From Acidimicrobiia bacterium (GTDB lineage: Bacteria > Actinomycetota > Acidimicrobiia > Spongiisociales > UBA5794), in NCBI GenBank assembly GCA_030066265.1, contig JASJCF010000002.1:1-40058 (forward strand): DNA of 40,058 nt, read 5' to 3'. The stretch's first letter is position 1. The number at the start of each line of letters is the position of its first letter. The notes below the pieces were generated by a model that saw only the letters and a list, made by a program, of their open reading frames with translations, was not told where the DNA came from and made no database searches. A program made the translations under genes and the position numbers. Below, piece after piece: positions 24,824 through 33,514 of the stretch.

Positions 24824-25816
24824 ATGCAGATAGGTACCTTCGTTCCCCAAGGCTGGCGGCTCGATCTCGCCGGCATCGAAACAGACGCTCAGTGGCAGAC
24901 CATGAAGCGGGTCGCCTGGCAGGCCGAGCAGCTCGGCTTCGACTCCATCTGGGTCTACGACCACTTCCACACCGTGCCCGTGGCGACCCAGGAGCCGACC
25001 TACGAGGCCTGGACGCTGATGGCGGCCCTGGCCGCCGTCACCGACCGTGTGCGCCTCGGGCAGATGTGCACATGCAACGGGTATCGGCCACCGGCATACC
25101 TCGCCAAGGTCGCCGCCTCCATCGATGCGATCTCGGATGGTCGCCTGGAGATGGGTATCGGTGGCGGGTGGTACGAGGAGGAGTACCTCGCCTACGGGTA
25201 CCCCTTCCCCAAGCCATCAGTCCGTCTGGGCGAGCTCGACGAGGCCGTGCAGATCATGAAGCGCATGTGGACCGAGGACGAGGCTTCATTCGAGGGGAAG
25301 CACTACACGATCGACAAGGCGATCTGCCGACCACGCCCCATCCAGGCCGGTGGGCCCCCGATGTGGATCGCCGGAGGGGGCGAGCAGCTCACGCTCCGCA
25401 CCGCTGCACGCTACGCCGACTACACCAACTTCGTGGGGACGACCGACGTGTTCCGACACAAGTCGGAGGTGCTGGCGAATCACTGCGCCGACGTGGGTCG
25501 CGACTTCGACGAGATCACGCGATCGTCGAACTTCAATGTGGTCGTGGGGGAGTCGTCGAGTGATGTCCGTGCGAAGCTCGATGCCATGGCCGACAGGATC
25601 ACCGGGCTGGTCGATGACCCAGCGGCACTCATCGAGCGCGTCTTCCAAGGGGTTGGTGGGGCCTCAGGGACGCCCGAACAAGTGATCGACGCAATCTCGG
25701 CCTTCGGAGACCACGGCATGGAGTACGCCATCGTGTACTTCCCCGATGTCGCCTTCGACCCGGGATCGATGGAGCTCTTCGCCAGCGACGTCATGCCGGC
25801 ACTGCGCACGGTGTAG
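24824..25816 (+). CDS. LLM class flavin/F420-dependent oxidoreductase
   Basis: This 330-residue luciferase-like TIM-barrel protein has the family markers LGFDSIWVYDHFHTVP, VTDRVRLGQMCTCNGYRPPAYLAK, AASIDAISDGRLEMGIGGGWYEEEYLAYGYPFP and PMWIAGGGEQLTLR. The WVYDHF and GRLEMGIGGGW forms are common in actinobacterial F420-dependent reductases, and cofC in the same window shows the organism probably makes F420; the cofactor assignment stays an inference. The substrate is unknown. It has its own leaderless-type promoter and is separated from the thiolase by an inverted repeat. It is convergent with aceA across a strong hairpin. Confidence 0.85.
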   Translation: MQIGTFVPQGWRLDLAGIETDAQWQTMKRVAWQAEQLGFDSIWVYDHFHTVPVATQEPTYEAWTLMAALAAVTDRVRLGQMCTCNGYRPPAYLAKVAASIDAISDGRLEMGIGGGWYEEEYLAYGYPFPKPSVRLGELDEAVQIMKRMWTEDEASFEGKHYTIDKAICRPRPIQAGGPPMWIAGGGEQLTLRTAARYADYTNFVGTTDVFRHKSEVLANHCADVGRDFDEITRSSNFNVVVGESSSDVRAKLDAMADRITGLVDDPAALIERVFQGVGGASGTPEQVIDAISAFGDHGMEYAIVYFPDVAFDPGSMELFASDVMPALRTV

Positions 25817-25849
25817 CTGGGCGTCGGATCAGGACGGGCGGACGCGCAA

Positions 25850-25875
25850 CGGCCGGCCACAGATTTGGCCGGCCG
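25850..25875. terminator. bidirectional terminator between the LLM gene and aceA
   Basis: A perfect 10-bp stem, CGGCCGGCCA (25850-25859) with TGGCCGGCCG (25866-25875), closes a 6-nt loop. It is centred between two convergent genes and should stop transcription from both sides, although it lacks long T-tracts. Confidence 0.6.
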
Positions 25876-25900
25876 CCGCTGATCGTTCTGGCGTCGACGG

Positions 25901-27202
25901 TCAGTGATCGCCGTCGTAGAACTGCTCCTCTTCCGTGGATCCCTCGAGAGCGAGGGTCGAGCTCATGCCTCCGGTGACGACCTGGCTAACCTGGTCGAAG
26001 TAGCCGGCCCCCACCTCGCGCTGGTGGCGGGTTGCCGTGTAACCGGCCTTCTCCATGGCGAACTCTGCCTCCTGGAGCTCCACGTAGGCCTCCATGCCCC
26101 GCTGGGCGTAGCCTCGGGCCAAGTCGAACATGGTCGCGTTCAGTGCATGGAATCCCGCCAGCGTGATGAACTGGAAGCGGTAGCCCATTGCACCGAGCTC
26201 CTTCTGGAACGTCGCAATCGTCGCATCGTCCAGATGTCGCTTCCAGTTGAAGGAAGGCGAGCAGTTGTACGCGAGCATCTTGTTCGGATACTCGGCATGG
26301 ATCGCTTCGGCGAATGCCGCTGCCTCGCCGAGATCCGGGGTCGACGTCTCGCACCAGACCAAGTCGGCATACGGCGCGTATGCGAGACCCCTGGCAATGG
26401 CTGCCTCCATCGAGTTGTCGACCACGAAGAAGCCCTCGGCCGTCCGCTCACCCGTGATGAACTCGCGATCGCGATCGTCGACGTCGGTGGTCACCAGGTT
26501 CGCGCCCAGGGAGTCGGTCCTCGCGACGATGAGCGTCGGGACACCCATGACGTCCGCTGCGAGCCGAGCCGAGGTCAGCGTCCGGACATGCTGTGAGGTC
26601 GGGATCAGAACCTTTCCTCCCATGTGGCCGCACTTCTTCTCGGACGACAGCTGGTCCTCGAGATGCACGGCGGCCGCTCCAGCGCGTATGAACGCCTTGG
26701 TGAGCTCGAACACGTTGAGTGGGCCGCCGAACCCGGACTCGGCATCGGCCACGATGGGAACGAACCAGTCGGTAGCGACGCCGCCCTCGGACCATTCGAT
26801 CTCGTCGGCCCGCTTGAGGGCGTTGTTGATGCGCCGCACCAGCGACGGTGCCGAGTTCGCTGGATACAGCGATTGATCCGGGTACACCGACTCAGCGAGG
26901 TTGGCGTCTGCCGCGACCTGCCACCCGGAGAGGTAGATGGCCTTCAGCCCGGCCTTGACCATCTGCACGGCCTGCCCGCCGGAGATGGCACCCAGGGCAT
27001 TGATGTAGTCCTCGGTGGTGAGGAGATCCCAGAGCTTCTGGGACATGGCCGACGCAAGCGTCTGCTCCTCGACGAAAGAGCCTTGGAGCCGCACCACGTC
27101 CTCTCCGCTGTAGTCGCGGGTGATGCCGTCCCATCGCTCGTTGGAGGCCCAAGATGCCTCGAGTGCTTCCGCTCGCTGCTTGATCGCGTGTTCGTTGGTC
27201 AT
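25901..27202 (-). CDS. aceA: isocitrate lyase
   Basis: This 433-residue enzyme splits isocitrate into glyoxylate and succinate, the entry of the glyoxylate shunt needed for growth on acetate or fatty acids. The active-site signature [17 protein letters not shown], together with [23 protein letters not shown] and [11 protein letters not shown], is unmistakable. Two starts are possible: ATG 27229, which overlaps the aceB stop as ATGA, and ATG 27202, which has AGGAG 6 nt upstream. I list 27202 because of the ribosome site; the 9 extra residues do not affect the fold. It is the second gene of the aceB-aceA operon, ending at a bidirectional hairpin. Confidence 0.96.
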   Translation of the reverse strand: MTNEHAIKQRAEALEASWASNERWDGITRDYSGEDVVRLQGSFVEEQTLASAMSQKLWDLLTTEDYINALGAISGGQAVQMVKAGLKAIYLSGWQVAADANLAESVYPDQSLYPANSAPSLVRRINNALKRADEIEWSEGGVATDWFVPIVADAESGFGGPLNVFELTKAFIRAGAAAVHLEDQLSSEKKCGHMGGKVLIPTSQHVRTLTSARLAADVMGVPTLIVARTDSLGANLVTTDVDDRDREFITGERTAEGFFVVDNSMEAAIARGLAYAPYADLVWCETSTPDLGEAAAFAEAIHAEYPNKMLAYNCSPSFNWKRHLDDATIATFQKELGAMGYRFQFITLAGFHALNATMFDLARGYAQRGMEAYVELQEAEFAMEKAGYTATRHQREVGAGYFDQVSQVVTGGMSSTLALEGSTEEEQFYDGDH

Positions 27203-27225
27203 CGTCGTCTCCTGATCGGCGTCGG

Positions 27226-28821
27226 TCATGGTCGCTCGAGGATCTCGTAAGCGGGCAGGGTGAGGAAGTTCGGGAAGTCATCGGCGAGGGCGACCTTCTC
27301 GAAGAGTCCCCGAGCCTCTTCGAAGCGGCCCTCGTCGTAGACCTCGTGTCCCAGTTCGGCTCGGAGACGGTCGGTCTCCTCATCGGCGATCTTGCGAATG
27401 AATGAGGGAGTGATGTCATCGCCTTCGGCGGTGCGCGCCCCCGACTTGATCCACTGCCAGATCTGCGACCGGGAGATCTCCGCCGTTGCGGCGTCCTCCA
27501 TCAGGTTGTAGATGCCGGCTGCACCCGTGCCCCGAAGCCAGGACGCCAGGTACTGGATGGCGACATCGACATTCTGCCGGACGCCACCATCGGTGATGGC
27601 GCCTCCGGCGACCTCGAAGTCGAGCAGGTCGGAGGCACCGACATGAACGTCGGGTCGCTGGCGATCGATCTGGTTCGGTTGGTCGCCGAGCACCTCGTCG
27701 AAGATCTCCGTCGCCAGGGGAACGAGGTCCGGATGTGCGACCCATGTCCCGTCGCAGCCATCGTTCGCCTCCCTGAGCTTGTCCTCTCGGACCTTCGCAA
27801 ACGCGATCTCGTTCACTGCTTCGTCGCGTCGTGATGGGATGAAGGCCGCCATGCCGCCCATTGCATGCGCCCCGCGACGGTGGCATGTCTTGACCAGCAA
27901 CTCGGTGTACGCACGCATGAAGGGCACGGTCATCGAGATGTCTCCTCGATCCGGCAGGGCGAATCCCTCCCGATTCCGGTGCTTCTTGATCACCGAGAAG
28001 ATGTAGTCCCACCTGCCGGCATTGAGCCCGGCAGAGTGCATGCGGAGCTCGCACAGGATCTCGTCCATTTCGAACGCAGCTGCGATCGTCTCGATGAGTA
28101 CCGTTGCTCGAATGGTCCCCACGTCGATGCCCATGGCGTCTTGTGCGGCCACGAACACGTCGTTCCACAGGCGGGCTTCGAGGTGGCTCTCGAGCTTCGG
28201 GAGGTAGAAGTACGGTCCCGAGCCTCGCTCCAGGAGCTCGTGTGCGTTGTGGAAGAAGTACACGCCGAAGTCGAACAACGATGCAGACACCGGTTCGCCG
28301 TCGACGAGCATGTGCCGTTCGACCAGGTGCCATCCGCGTGGTCGAACCATGAGCGTCGCCGTGTCATCGGCGAGGGCGTACTCCTTGCCGGTCTCGGCTG
28401 CCACGAAGTCGATCTGGCGACGGATGGCATCGAAGAGGTTCTTCTGTCCGTGGGCGACGTTGTCCCACGTGGGTGAGTTCGAGTCCTCGAAGTCCGCCAT
28501 GAACACGCGAGCGCCGGAGTTCAACGCATTGATCACCATCTTGCGATCCGTGGGTCCCGTGATCTCGCATCGCCGGTCTGCGAGATCCGGTGGGGGGGCG
28601 GGGACGCTCCAGTCGCCGTACCGCACGGAGGCCGTGTCCGGAAGGAAATGGAATCCCTCGCCGTCGTCGAGCGAACGCTGACGCTCCTCTCGGGTCTGCA
28701 ACAGCTCGAGGCGACGCGCATTGAACTGCCGATGCAGCTCGGTGACGAAGGCGAGGGCGTCATCGGTGAGGATGTCCTCGGTTCCTGCCGGTGGCGGCAT
28801 CGCGAGTTCGTACGGGGGCAT
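27226..28821 (-). CDS. aceB: malate synthase A
   Basis: This 531-residue enzyme condenses glyoxylate with acetyl-CoA to malate. It is of the A type by length and motifs: [79 protein letters not shown], and [16 protein letters not shown] with the catalytic Asp. The ATG at 28821 has a consensus AGGAGG 7 nt upstream and gives the expected N-terminus, so the ORF-track extension of 17 residues is rejected. It is divergent from the ramB-like regulator across 109 bp that contains several candidate operator elements. The aceB-before-aceA order with stop/start overlap ensures coordinated synthesis. Confidence 0.97.
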   Translation of the reverse strand: MPPYELAMPPPAGTEDILTDDALAFVTELHRQFNARRLELLQTREERQRSLDDGEGFHFLPDTASVRYGDWSVPAPPPDLADRRCEITGPTDRKMVINALNSGARVFMADFEDSNSPTWDNVAHGQKNLFDAIRRQIDFVAAETGKEYALADDTATLMVRPRGWHLVERHMLVDGEPVSASLFDFGVYFFHNAHELLERGSGPYFYLPKLESHLEARLWNDVFVAAQDAMGIDVGTIRATVLIETIAAAFEMDEILCELRMHSAGLNAGRWDYIFSVIKKHRNREGFALPDRGDISMTVPFMRAYTELLVKTCHRRGAHAMGGMAAFIPSRRDEAVNEIAFAKVREDKLREANDGCDGTWVAHPDLVPLATEIFDEVLGDQPNQIDRQRPDVHVGASDLLDFEVAGGAITDGGVRQNVDVAIQYLASWLRGTGAAGIYNLMEDAATAEISRSQIWQWIKSGARTAEGDDITPSFIRKIADEETDRLRAELGHEVYDEGRFEEARGLFEKVALADDFPNFLTLPAYEILERP

Positions 28822-28844
28822 TCGGTTCCTCCTGGTTGCTGAAA

Positions 28845-28901
28845 GGAAACGGGCATGTTTCCCGAAATGCAACTTTGCGTACTGATAAGAAATGCTACTC
28901 T
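28845..28901. promoter_or_regulatory. aceB-ramB divergent control region with putative RamB box
   Basis: Three elements are visible. A palindrome GGAAAC-N6-GTTTCC spans 28845-28862. A direct repeat GAAATGC is at 28864 and 28889, 25 bp apart. AACTTTGC (28871-28878) after the first copy matches the core of the RamB box as I recall it from Corynebacterium; the second copy is followed by TACTCTTTCG. TACTCT (28896-28901) could be the regulator's own -10. Confidence 0.5.
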
Positions 28902-28930
28902 TTCGTCGATCGCTAGGGAAAGCGCGCTTT

Positions 28931-30373
28931 ATGATCGATCCGCTGGTGTTCGGCCACCGGGTTCGCCACTATCGCAAGCGGGCCGGAATGACCCTCGACG
29001 ACCTCGGTGCGAGCGTCGGGCGGCCGGCGCCGTACCTCTCGCTGCTCGAGAACGGGAAGAAGGAACCAAAGCTCAGCCTCATCAACGAGCTGTCCGTTGC
29101 CTTGGGTGTGCCCGTCGCCGAGCTGCTCGAGGCCGAACCTCCGTCACACCGCGCCGACCTCGAGGTGACGATCGAACGCGCCCAGCGTGATCAGGCCTAC
29201 CGGGATCTCGGACTGCCGTATCTCAAGCCCTCGGCCCGGATTCCGGACGTGGCGCTCGAGCACATCGTTGCGCTGTACGAAGAGCTTCGGGGCCGCGACA
29301 ACGCCGCCCCGTTCACCCGCGACGAGGCTCGTGCGGCGAATGCCCAGCTGCGAGCCGAGATGACCGAGCAGGGCAACTACTTCCCCGACGTGGAACGCAT
29401 CGCGGCCGCAGCGGTGGAGGCGGCCGGGTTTGCCACGCAGGGAGCGTTGTCCAAGGGCGACTTGAACACCCTCGCCGAATACTTCGGTTTCAAGGTCATC
29501 CGCACGCCGGATGTCCCGGCATCGGTCCGCTCCGTGACCGACACGCGGAACGGGAAGATCTTCGTGCATGGGCGCGACAGCTACGACTCCAAACAAACGC
29601 GCTCGGTGATCCTGCAGACACTCGGGCACTTTGCGCTGGGCCATCCTGAGCCGAAGGACTTCAGGGACTTCCTCCGCCAGCGGGTCGAGGCGAACTACTT
29701 CGCCGGGGCCGTGCTGGTGCCCGAGGCGACCGCCGTGCCATTCCTCTCGTCGGCCAAGTCCGACCGCAATCTGTCGGTCGAGGACCTCAAGGATCGGTTC
29801 TTCGTGTCGTACGAGATGGCCGGTCACCGATTCACCAACCTCGCAACACGCCATCTCGGTCTCGAAACCCACTTCGTGCGCTCCGACGACCAGGGGATCA
29901 TCTGGAAGGCCTACGAGAACAACGGCGTGCCGTTCCCCAAGAACTCCGCAGGCGCCATCGAAGGGCAGCGGCTCTGTCGGGAGTGGGGAACCCGTCAGGC
30001 GTTCTCCTCAGACGCTCGGTACACGATCCACTACCAGTACACCGACACTCCGTCCGGGAGCTACTGGTGTGCGACCTTCGTCGAGACGGCTCGGGAACCT
30101 GCTTCGGCGATCACCGTCGGCGTGCGCTTCGAGGATGCGAAGTGGTTCCGCGGCTGGAACACCGAACGCCGTTCCGTGTCACGATGTCCCGACGGCGACT
30201 GCTGCCGTCACGTGTCCGAGCGCATGGTGGACCAGTGGTTCGGGCAGGCCCGTGCCTCGGTGAGGCCCAACTCGCACATGCTCGCGGCCATGCCCGTCGA
30301 GACCCTCCCGGGTGTCGACATGGTCGAGATCTACGAATTCCTCACGAGGCAGGAGAACGAAGCCTTCCAGTGA
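28931..30373 (+). CDS. ramB: RamB/ScfR-type transcriptional regulator (XRE HTH, short-chain fatty acyl regulator)
   Basis: This 480-residue regulator has an N-terminal XRE helix-turn-helix (about 8-65, [38 protein letters not shown]). A degenerate IrrE/M78 peptidase-like domain follows: where catalytic members have HExxH, this reads [12 protein letters not shown], so the protease site is lost. The C-terminus is a DUF2083/ScfR-type domain ([22 protein letters not shown]). The C-terminal [12 protein letters not shown] (about 417-428) could hold an iron-sulfur cluster, as reported for mycobacterial PrpR, a relative. RamB-type proteins control acetate and glyoxylate genes, and the divergent aceB-aceA operon is the obvious target. 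Whether it acts on glyoxylate or methylcitrate genes is uncertain. I chose the ATG at 28931 from the HTH start; an ATG at 28892 is in frame. Confidence 0.85.
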   Translation: MIDPLVFGHRVRHYRKRAGMTLDDLGASVGRPAPYLSLLENGKKEPKLSLINELSVALGVPVAELLEAEPPSHRADLEVTIERAQRDQAYRDLGLPYLKPSARIPDVALEHIVALYEELRGRDNAAPFTRDEARAANAQLRAEMTEQGNYFPDVERIAAAAVEAAGFATQGALSKGDLNTLAEYFGFKVIRTPDVPASVRSVTDTRNGKIFVHGRDSYDSKQTRSVILQTLGHFALGHPEPKDFRDFLRQRVEANYFAGAVLVPEATAVPFLSSAKSDRNLSVEDLKDRFFVSYEMAGHRFTNLATRHLGLETHFVRSDDQGIIWKAYENNGVPFPKNSAGAIEGQRLCREWGTRQAFSSDARYTIHYQYTDTPSGSYWCATFVETAREPASAITVGVRFEDAKWFRGWNTERRSVSRCPDGDCCRHVSERMVDQWFGQARASVRPNSHMLAAMPVETLPGVDMVEIYEFLTRQENEAFQ

Positions 30374-30403
30374 TCGTGGCGAAGGCGCGATCCGTCGCCT
30401 CCG

Positions 30404-30425
30404 CTGGGTCGCGAACCCAGTTCTT
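30404..30425 (+). terminator. terminator of the ramB-like gene
   Basis: CTGGGT (30404-30409) pairs with ACCCAG (30415-30420) around CGCGA and is followed by TTCTT. It is a compact intrinsic-type terminator, 30 nt after the stop. Confidence 0.5.
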
Positions 30426-30434
30426 CGCTCTCGG

Positions 30435-30440
30435 TACGCT
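30435..30440 (+). promoter_or_regulatory. leaderless-type -10 of the sugar dehydrogenase gene
   Basis: TACGCT ends 7 nt before the ATG at 30448, and the intervening CCCCTCC is not a ribosome site. Confidence 0.45.
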
Positions 30441-30447
30441 CCCCTCC

Positions 30448-31728
30448 ATGCCACTTCGAACCCGGGTCGGCATCGTCGTCTGTTCGCTGGCGGTCGCAGC
30501 GGCCGCATGCTCGACAGCTGATTCACAGAGCCCGTCGACCGCTCCGATCCTCACCACCACAACGTCCGATCCCGGGGCTCTTCCCCAATCGTCGACGACC
30601 ACGACAGCGGCGGAACCTCTGCCTTCAACCGATCCCTCGACCACCACGACCACCACGGTCGCCCCGACGACCACGACGGTCCCCCTCGCCGACCTGACCC
30701 TGACCGCCGTGTCGGTGGCCGAGGGATTCGACAACCCCGTGTTCCTGACGGCCGACCCCGATGGTGGCCAGGACCTCGTTGTCGAGCAGCCGGGCAGGAT
30801 CGTGAGAGCCCAAGACAAGACCGTGGTGCTCGACATCACCGAGGAGGTGATCTTCGGGGGCGAGCGGGGATTGTTGGGCCTTGCGTTCCATCCGGATTTC
30901 GCAGGCAACCGCCTGGCCTACGTCAACTACACCGGCGATGGCAACGCAACGACGATTGAGCAATTCGAGGTCGGTGCCGACGGCACGTTCGACGAGGCCT
31001 CGCGGCGAGTGATCCTGACGGTGCCGCAGCCGGCGCGGAATCACAATGGCGGAATGATCGCCTTCGGCCCCGACGGGTACCTGTGGATCGGCATGGGCGA
31101 CGGTGGTGGTGCCAACGACCGGTTCCGGCAAGCTCAGCGATCCGACACGCTCCTCGGCGCCATGTTGCGGATCGCCGTGGGCATCGATGGAGTCGAGACG
31201 TACGCCATCCCCCCGGACAATCCCTTTGCCGACGGTTCGGGCGGTGCTCCGGAGGTGTTCTGGACCGGTCTGCGGAACCCCTGGCGCTTCTCGTTCGACG
31301 GGGGCGATGTCTGGATCGCCGACGTGGGTCAAGATCGGATCGAGGAGGTCAACGTCGCTCCGGCCGCCGAGCCTGGTCTGAACTTCGGTTGGCCCGTGAC
31401 GGAGGGCTCGGAGTGCTTCCAGTCGTCCTCGTGCGACACGAGCTCGTTCGTTGCTCCCGCCACCGAGTACTCCCATGCTGCGGGGTGCTCGGTCACGGGA
31501 GGCTATGTCTATCGGGGATCCGCCATCCCCGAGCTCGTCGGCGAGTATCTCTTCTCCGACTTCTGTTCCGGATTCCTGGCCTCGTACTCGGCGGAGAACG
31601 GCTCCATCGACTGGACAGCCAGCGTCGGATCGCTCGGCAACGTCTCGAGCTTCGGCATCGGCGGGGACGGCGAGGTCTACGTCGTGACGGCATCGGGTTC
31701 GATCTCCCGCATCGAGCGCACGTCGTGA
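30448..31728 (+). CDS. PQQ-dependent sugar dehydrogenase-like lipoprotein (glucose/sorbosone dehydrogenase fold)
   Basis: This 426-residue lipoprotein has signal peptide ending VAAAAC (Cys21), a long Thr/Pro/Ser linker (about 30-80, STDPSTTTTTTVAPTTTT) and a six-bladed propeller. Propeller markers are FDNPVFLTADPDGGQDLVVEQ, GGERGLLGLAFHPDF, RNHNGGMIAFGPDGYLWIGM with the putative catalytic His, LRNPWRFSFD, IADVGQDRIEEVN and GLNFGWPVTEG. Members oxidise aldose sugars with PQQ at the cell surface, though some relatives bind no PQQ. No PQQ synthesis gene is present here. The start is set by the signal peptide and the leaderless promoter; the ORF track starts 155 codons upstream. Its stop overlaps the ribokinase start as GTGA. 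Confidence 0.87.
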   Translation: MPLRTRVGIVVCSLAVAAAACSTADSQSPSTAPILTTTTSDPGALPQSSTTTTAAEPLPSTDPSTTTTTTVAPTTTTVPLADLTLTAVSVAEGFDNPVFLTADPDGGQDLVVEQPGRIVRAQDKTVVLDITEEVIFGGERGLLGLAFHPDFAGNRLAYVNYTGDGNATTIEQFEVGADGTFDEASRRVILTVPQPARNHNGGMIAFGPDGYLWIGMGDGGGANDRFRQAQRSDTLLGAMLRIAVGIDGVETYAIPPDNPFADGSGGAPEVFWTGLRNPWRFSFDGGDVWIADVGQDRIEEVNVAPAAEPGLNFGWPVTEGSECFQSSSCDTSSFVAPATEYSHAAGCSVTGGYVYRGSAIPELVGEYLFSDFCSGFLASYSAENGSIDWTASVGSLGNVSSFGIGGDGEVYVVTASGSISRIERTS

Positions 31729-32591
31729 TCACCGTCGTCGGGTCCATCAACCTCGACACGGTCGCCATCGTCGATCGCTTCCCCCGGGCCGGCGAGACGC
31801 TGATGGCGAGGTCGACGTTCCAGGTTCACGGTGGCAAGGGTGGGAACCAGGCCGTGGCAGCTGCGAGGTTGGGCGCCGAGGTCAGGTTCGTCGGTTGCGT
31901 GGGCTCGGATGCCATCGGCGACCAGTTGGTCGAGGGTCTGCGGTCCGAGGGCATCGATGCCCGGGATGTCGCAATCGTTCCAGGCTCATCCGGCGTCGCC
32001 ATGATCACCATCGACGCGGGAGGGGAGAACGCCATCGTCGTGGGACCCGGGGCAAACGGCGAGGTGGTCGTGACCCCGGACAACGAATCGGCGATACGCG
32101 ATGCATCCACGCTGCTCGCTCAGCTCGAAGTGCCGCTGTCAACCGTCGAGGCGGCGATGGGCCTCACGGGTGGGACCACGATCCTCAATGCCGCGCCCGC
32201 ATCGCGCCTCCCGGACTCATTGCTTGCGAACCTCGACGTCCTGATCGTCAACGAGACCGAACTGCACCACCTCACCGGATCGACCGATCCTGCGACGGCG
32301 CGGTCGCTCGGCGTGCCCACGGTGGTCACGACCCTGGGTGAGCGCGGGGCTCAGGTGGTCACTGCCGCCGATATCGGGTACGTTCGAGCACCAGCGGTCA
32401 CCGTGCAGGACACCACGGGAGCCGGAGATGCTTTCTGCGGTGCATTCGCCGTGGCGATCGAGGAGGGGCGAGATGTGTTCGAAGCGGCTGCGAGGGGCGT
32501 GGTCGCCGGTTCGTTGGCGACCACCCGGATGGGAGCGAGGTCTGCGTTGCCCTCGTCGTCCGCAATCGATCGATTGATGCCCGGCCGATGA
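31725..32591 (+). CDS. rbsK: ribokinase / PfkB family sugar kinase
   Basis: This 288-residue kinase has the PfkB N-terminal signature FQVHGGKGGNQAVAAARLGA and the C-terminal VQDTTGAGDAFCGAF, where Asp of GAGD is the catalytic base. VVGSINLD at the N-terminus is typical of ribokinase. It phosphorylates ribose to ribose 5-phosphate in the cytoplasm. The GTG at 31725 overlaps the sugar-dehydrogenase stop as GTGA, and its own stop overlaps the nucleoside hydrolase start as ATGA. The hydrolase would release ribose for this kinase, which supports the ribokinase reading over other PfkB kinases. The ORF track start is 214 codons too early. Confidence 0.88.
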   Translation: MITVVGSINLDTVAIVDRFPRAGETLMARSTFQVHGGKGGNQAVAAARLGAEVRFVGCVGSDAIGDQLVEGLRSEGIDARDVAIVPGSSGVAMITIDAGGENAIVVGPGANGEVVVTPDNESAIRDASTLLAQLEVPLSTVEAAMGLTGGTTILNAAPASRLPDSLLANLDVLIVNETELHHLTGSTDPATARSLGVPTVVTTLGERGAQVVTAADIGYVRAPAVTVQDTTGAGDAFCGAFAVAIEEGRDVFEAAARGVVAGSLATTRMGARSALPSSSAIDRLMPGR

Positions 32592-33514
32592 CGCTTGCTC
32601 GCCCGATCATCATCGACACCGACCCGGGTCAAGATGACGCCATCGCCATCCTCCTCGCCCTTGCGTCGCCTGAGGTCGACGTGCTCGCCGTCACGACCGT
32701 TGCCGGCAACGTTCCACAGCCGTTGGTGACCGACAACGCCCTCGCTCTGCTCACGCTTGCCAACAGGACGGACGTGCCGGTGTACCGGGGATGCGAACGA
32801 CCGCTGCTGCGGCCGCTGTACACGGCGGAGTACGTGCATGGCCCATCTGGGGTCGACGGGGCAGAGCTCCCGGAACCGACGGTCAGACAGGAGCCCGGTC
32901 ACGGCGTCGACTTGATCATCGAAGCCTGCCTCGATGCCGACGAGCCGGTGACGCTCTGTCCCCTCGGGCCGCTCACCAACATCGGGATGGCGATTGCGAA
33001 GGAACCAAGGATCGTGGACCACATCCGCGAGATCGTGTGGATGGGGGGAGCTTTCGACGAGCCGGGAAACACCACGGAGCTCGCGGAGTTCAATGCCTAC
33101 GTCGACCCGCATGCGGTCCACGTCGTGTTCACTGCGGGCGTTCCGCTCACGATCATGCCGCTCGACGTGACCCACCGTGCGTTGATGACGCCGGACCACG
33201 TCGAACGCCTCGAGGGATACGAGGCGCCGGTTGCCCAGGCCGCCGCTGGCATGATCCGGTTCTATGAGCGCTACGACATCGACAAGTACGACATCCCCGG
33301 CGCCCCGATGCACGATCCTTGCGTCATCGCCTATCTGATCGATCCCTCGATGTTCTCGGGGGTCGATGCCCTCGTTGCCGTCGACATCACGAACGAGGCG
33401 ACGATCGGCAACACCACGGCCGACCGCCACGCCGAGCCGACGGCCACGTACATGGATGGCGTCGACGCGGACAGGTTCTTCGATCTGCTCGTGACCCGTC
33501 TCGGGCGGCTGTGA
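32588..33514 (+). CDS. inosine-uridine preferring nucleoside hydrolase
   Basis: This 308-residue enzyme hydrolyses the N-glycosidic bond of ribonucleosides, giving base and ribose. The calcium-binding DTDPGQDDA (10-18) is the family signature. VTTVAGNVPQPLVTDNAL, LCPLGPLTNIGMAI, IVWMGGAFDEPGN, EFNAYVDPHA and the C-terminal catalytic His in MHDPCVIAYLI complete the site. It overlaps ribokinase (ATGA) and the CoA-transferase-family gene (GTGA). Together with ribokinase it forms a two-step nucleoside-ribose salvage module. Whether it prefers purines or pyrimidines cannot be read from the sequence. Confidence 0.94.
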   Translation: MTLARPIIIDTDPGQDDAIAILLALASPEVDVLAVTTVAGNVPQPLVTDNALALLTLANRTDVPVYRGCERPLLRPLYTAEYVHGPSGVDGAELPEPTVRQEPGHGVDLIIEACLDADEPVTLCPLGPLTNIGMAIAKEPRIVDHIREIVWMGGAFDEPGNTTELAEFNAYVDPHAVHVVFTAGVPLTIMPLDVTHRALMTPDHVERLEGYEAPVAQAAAGMIRFYERYDIDKYDIPGAPMHDPCVIAYLIDPSMFSGVDALVAVDITNEATIGNTTADRHAEPTATYMDGVDADRFFDLLVTRLGRL

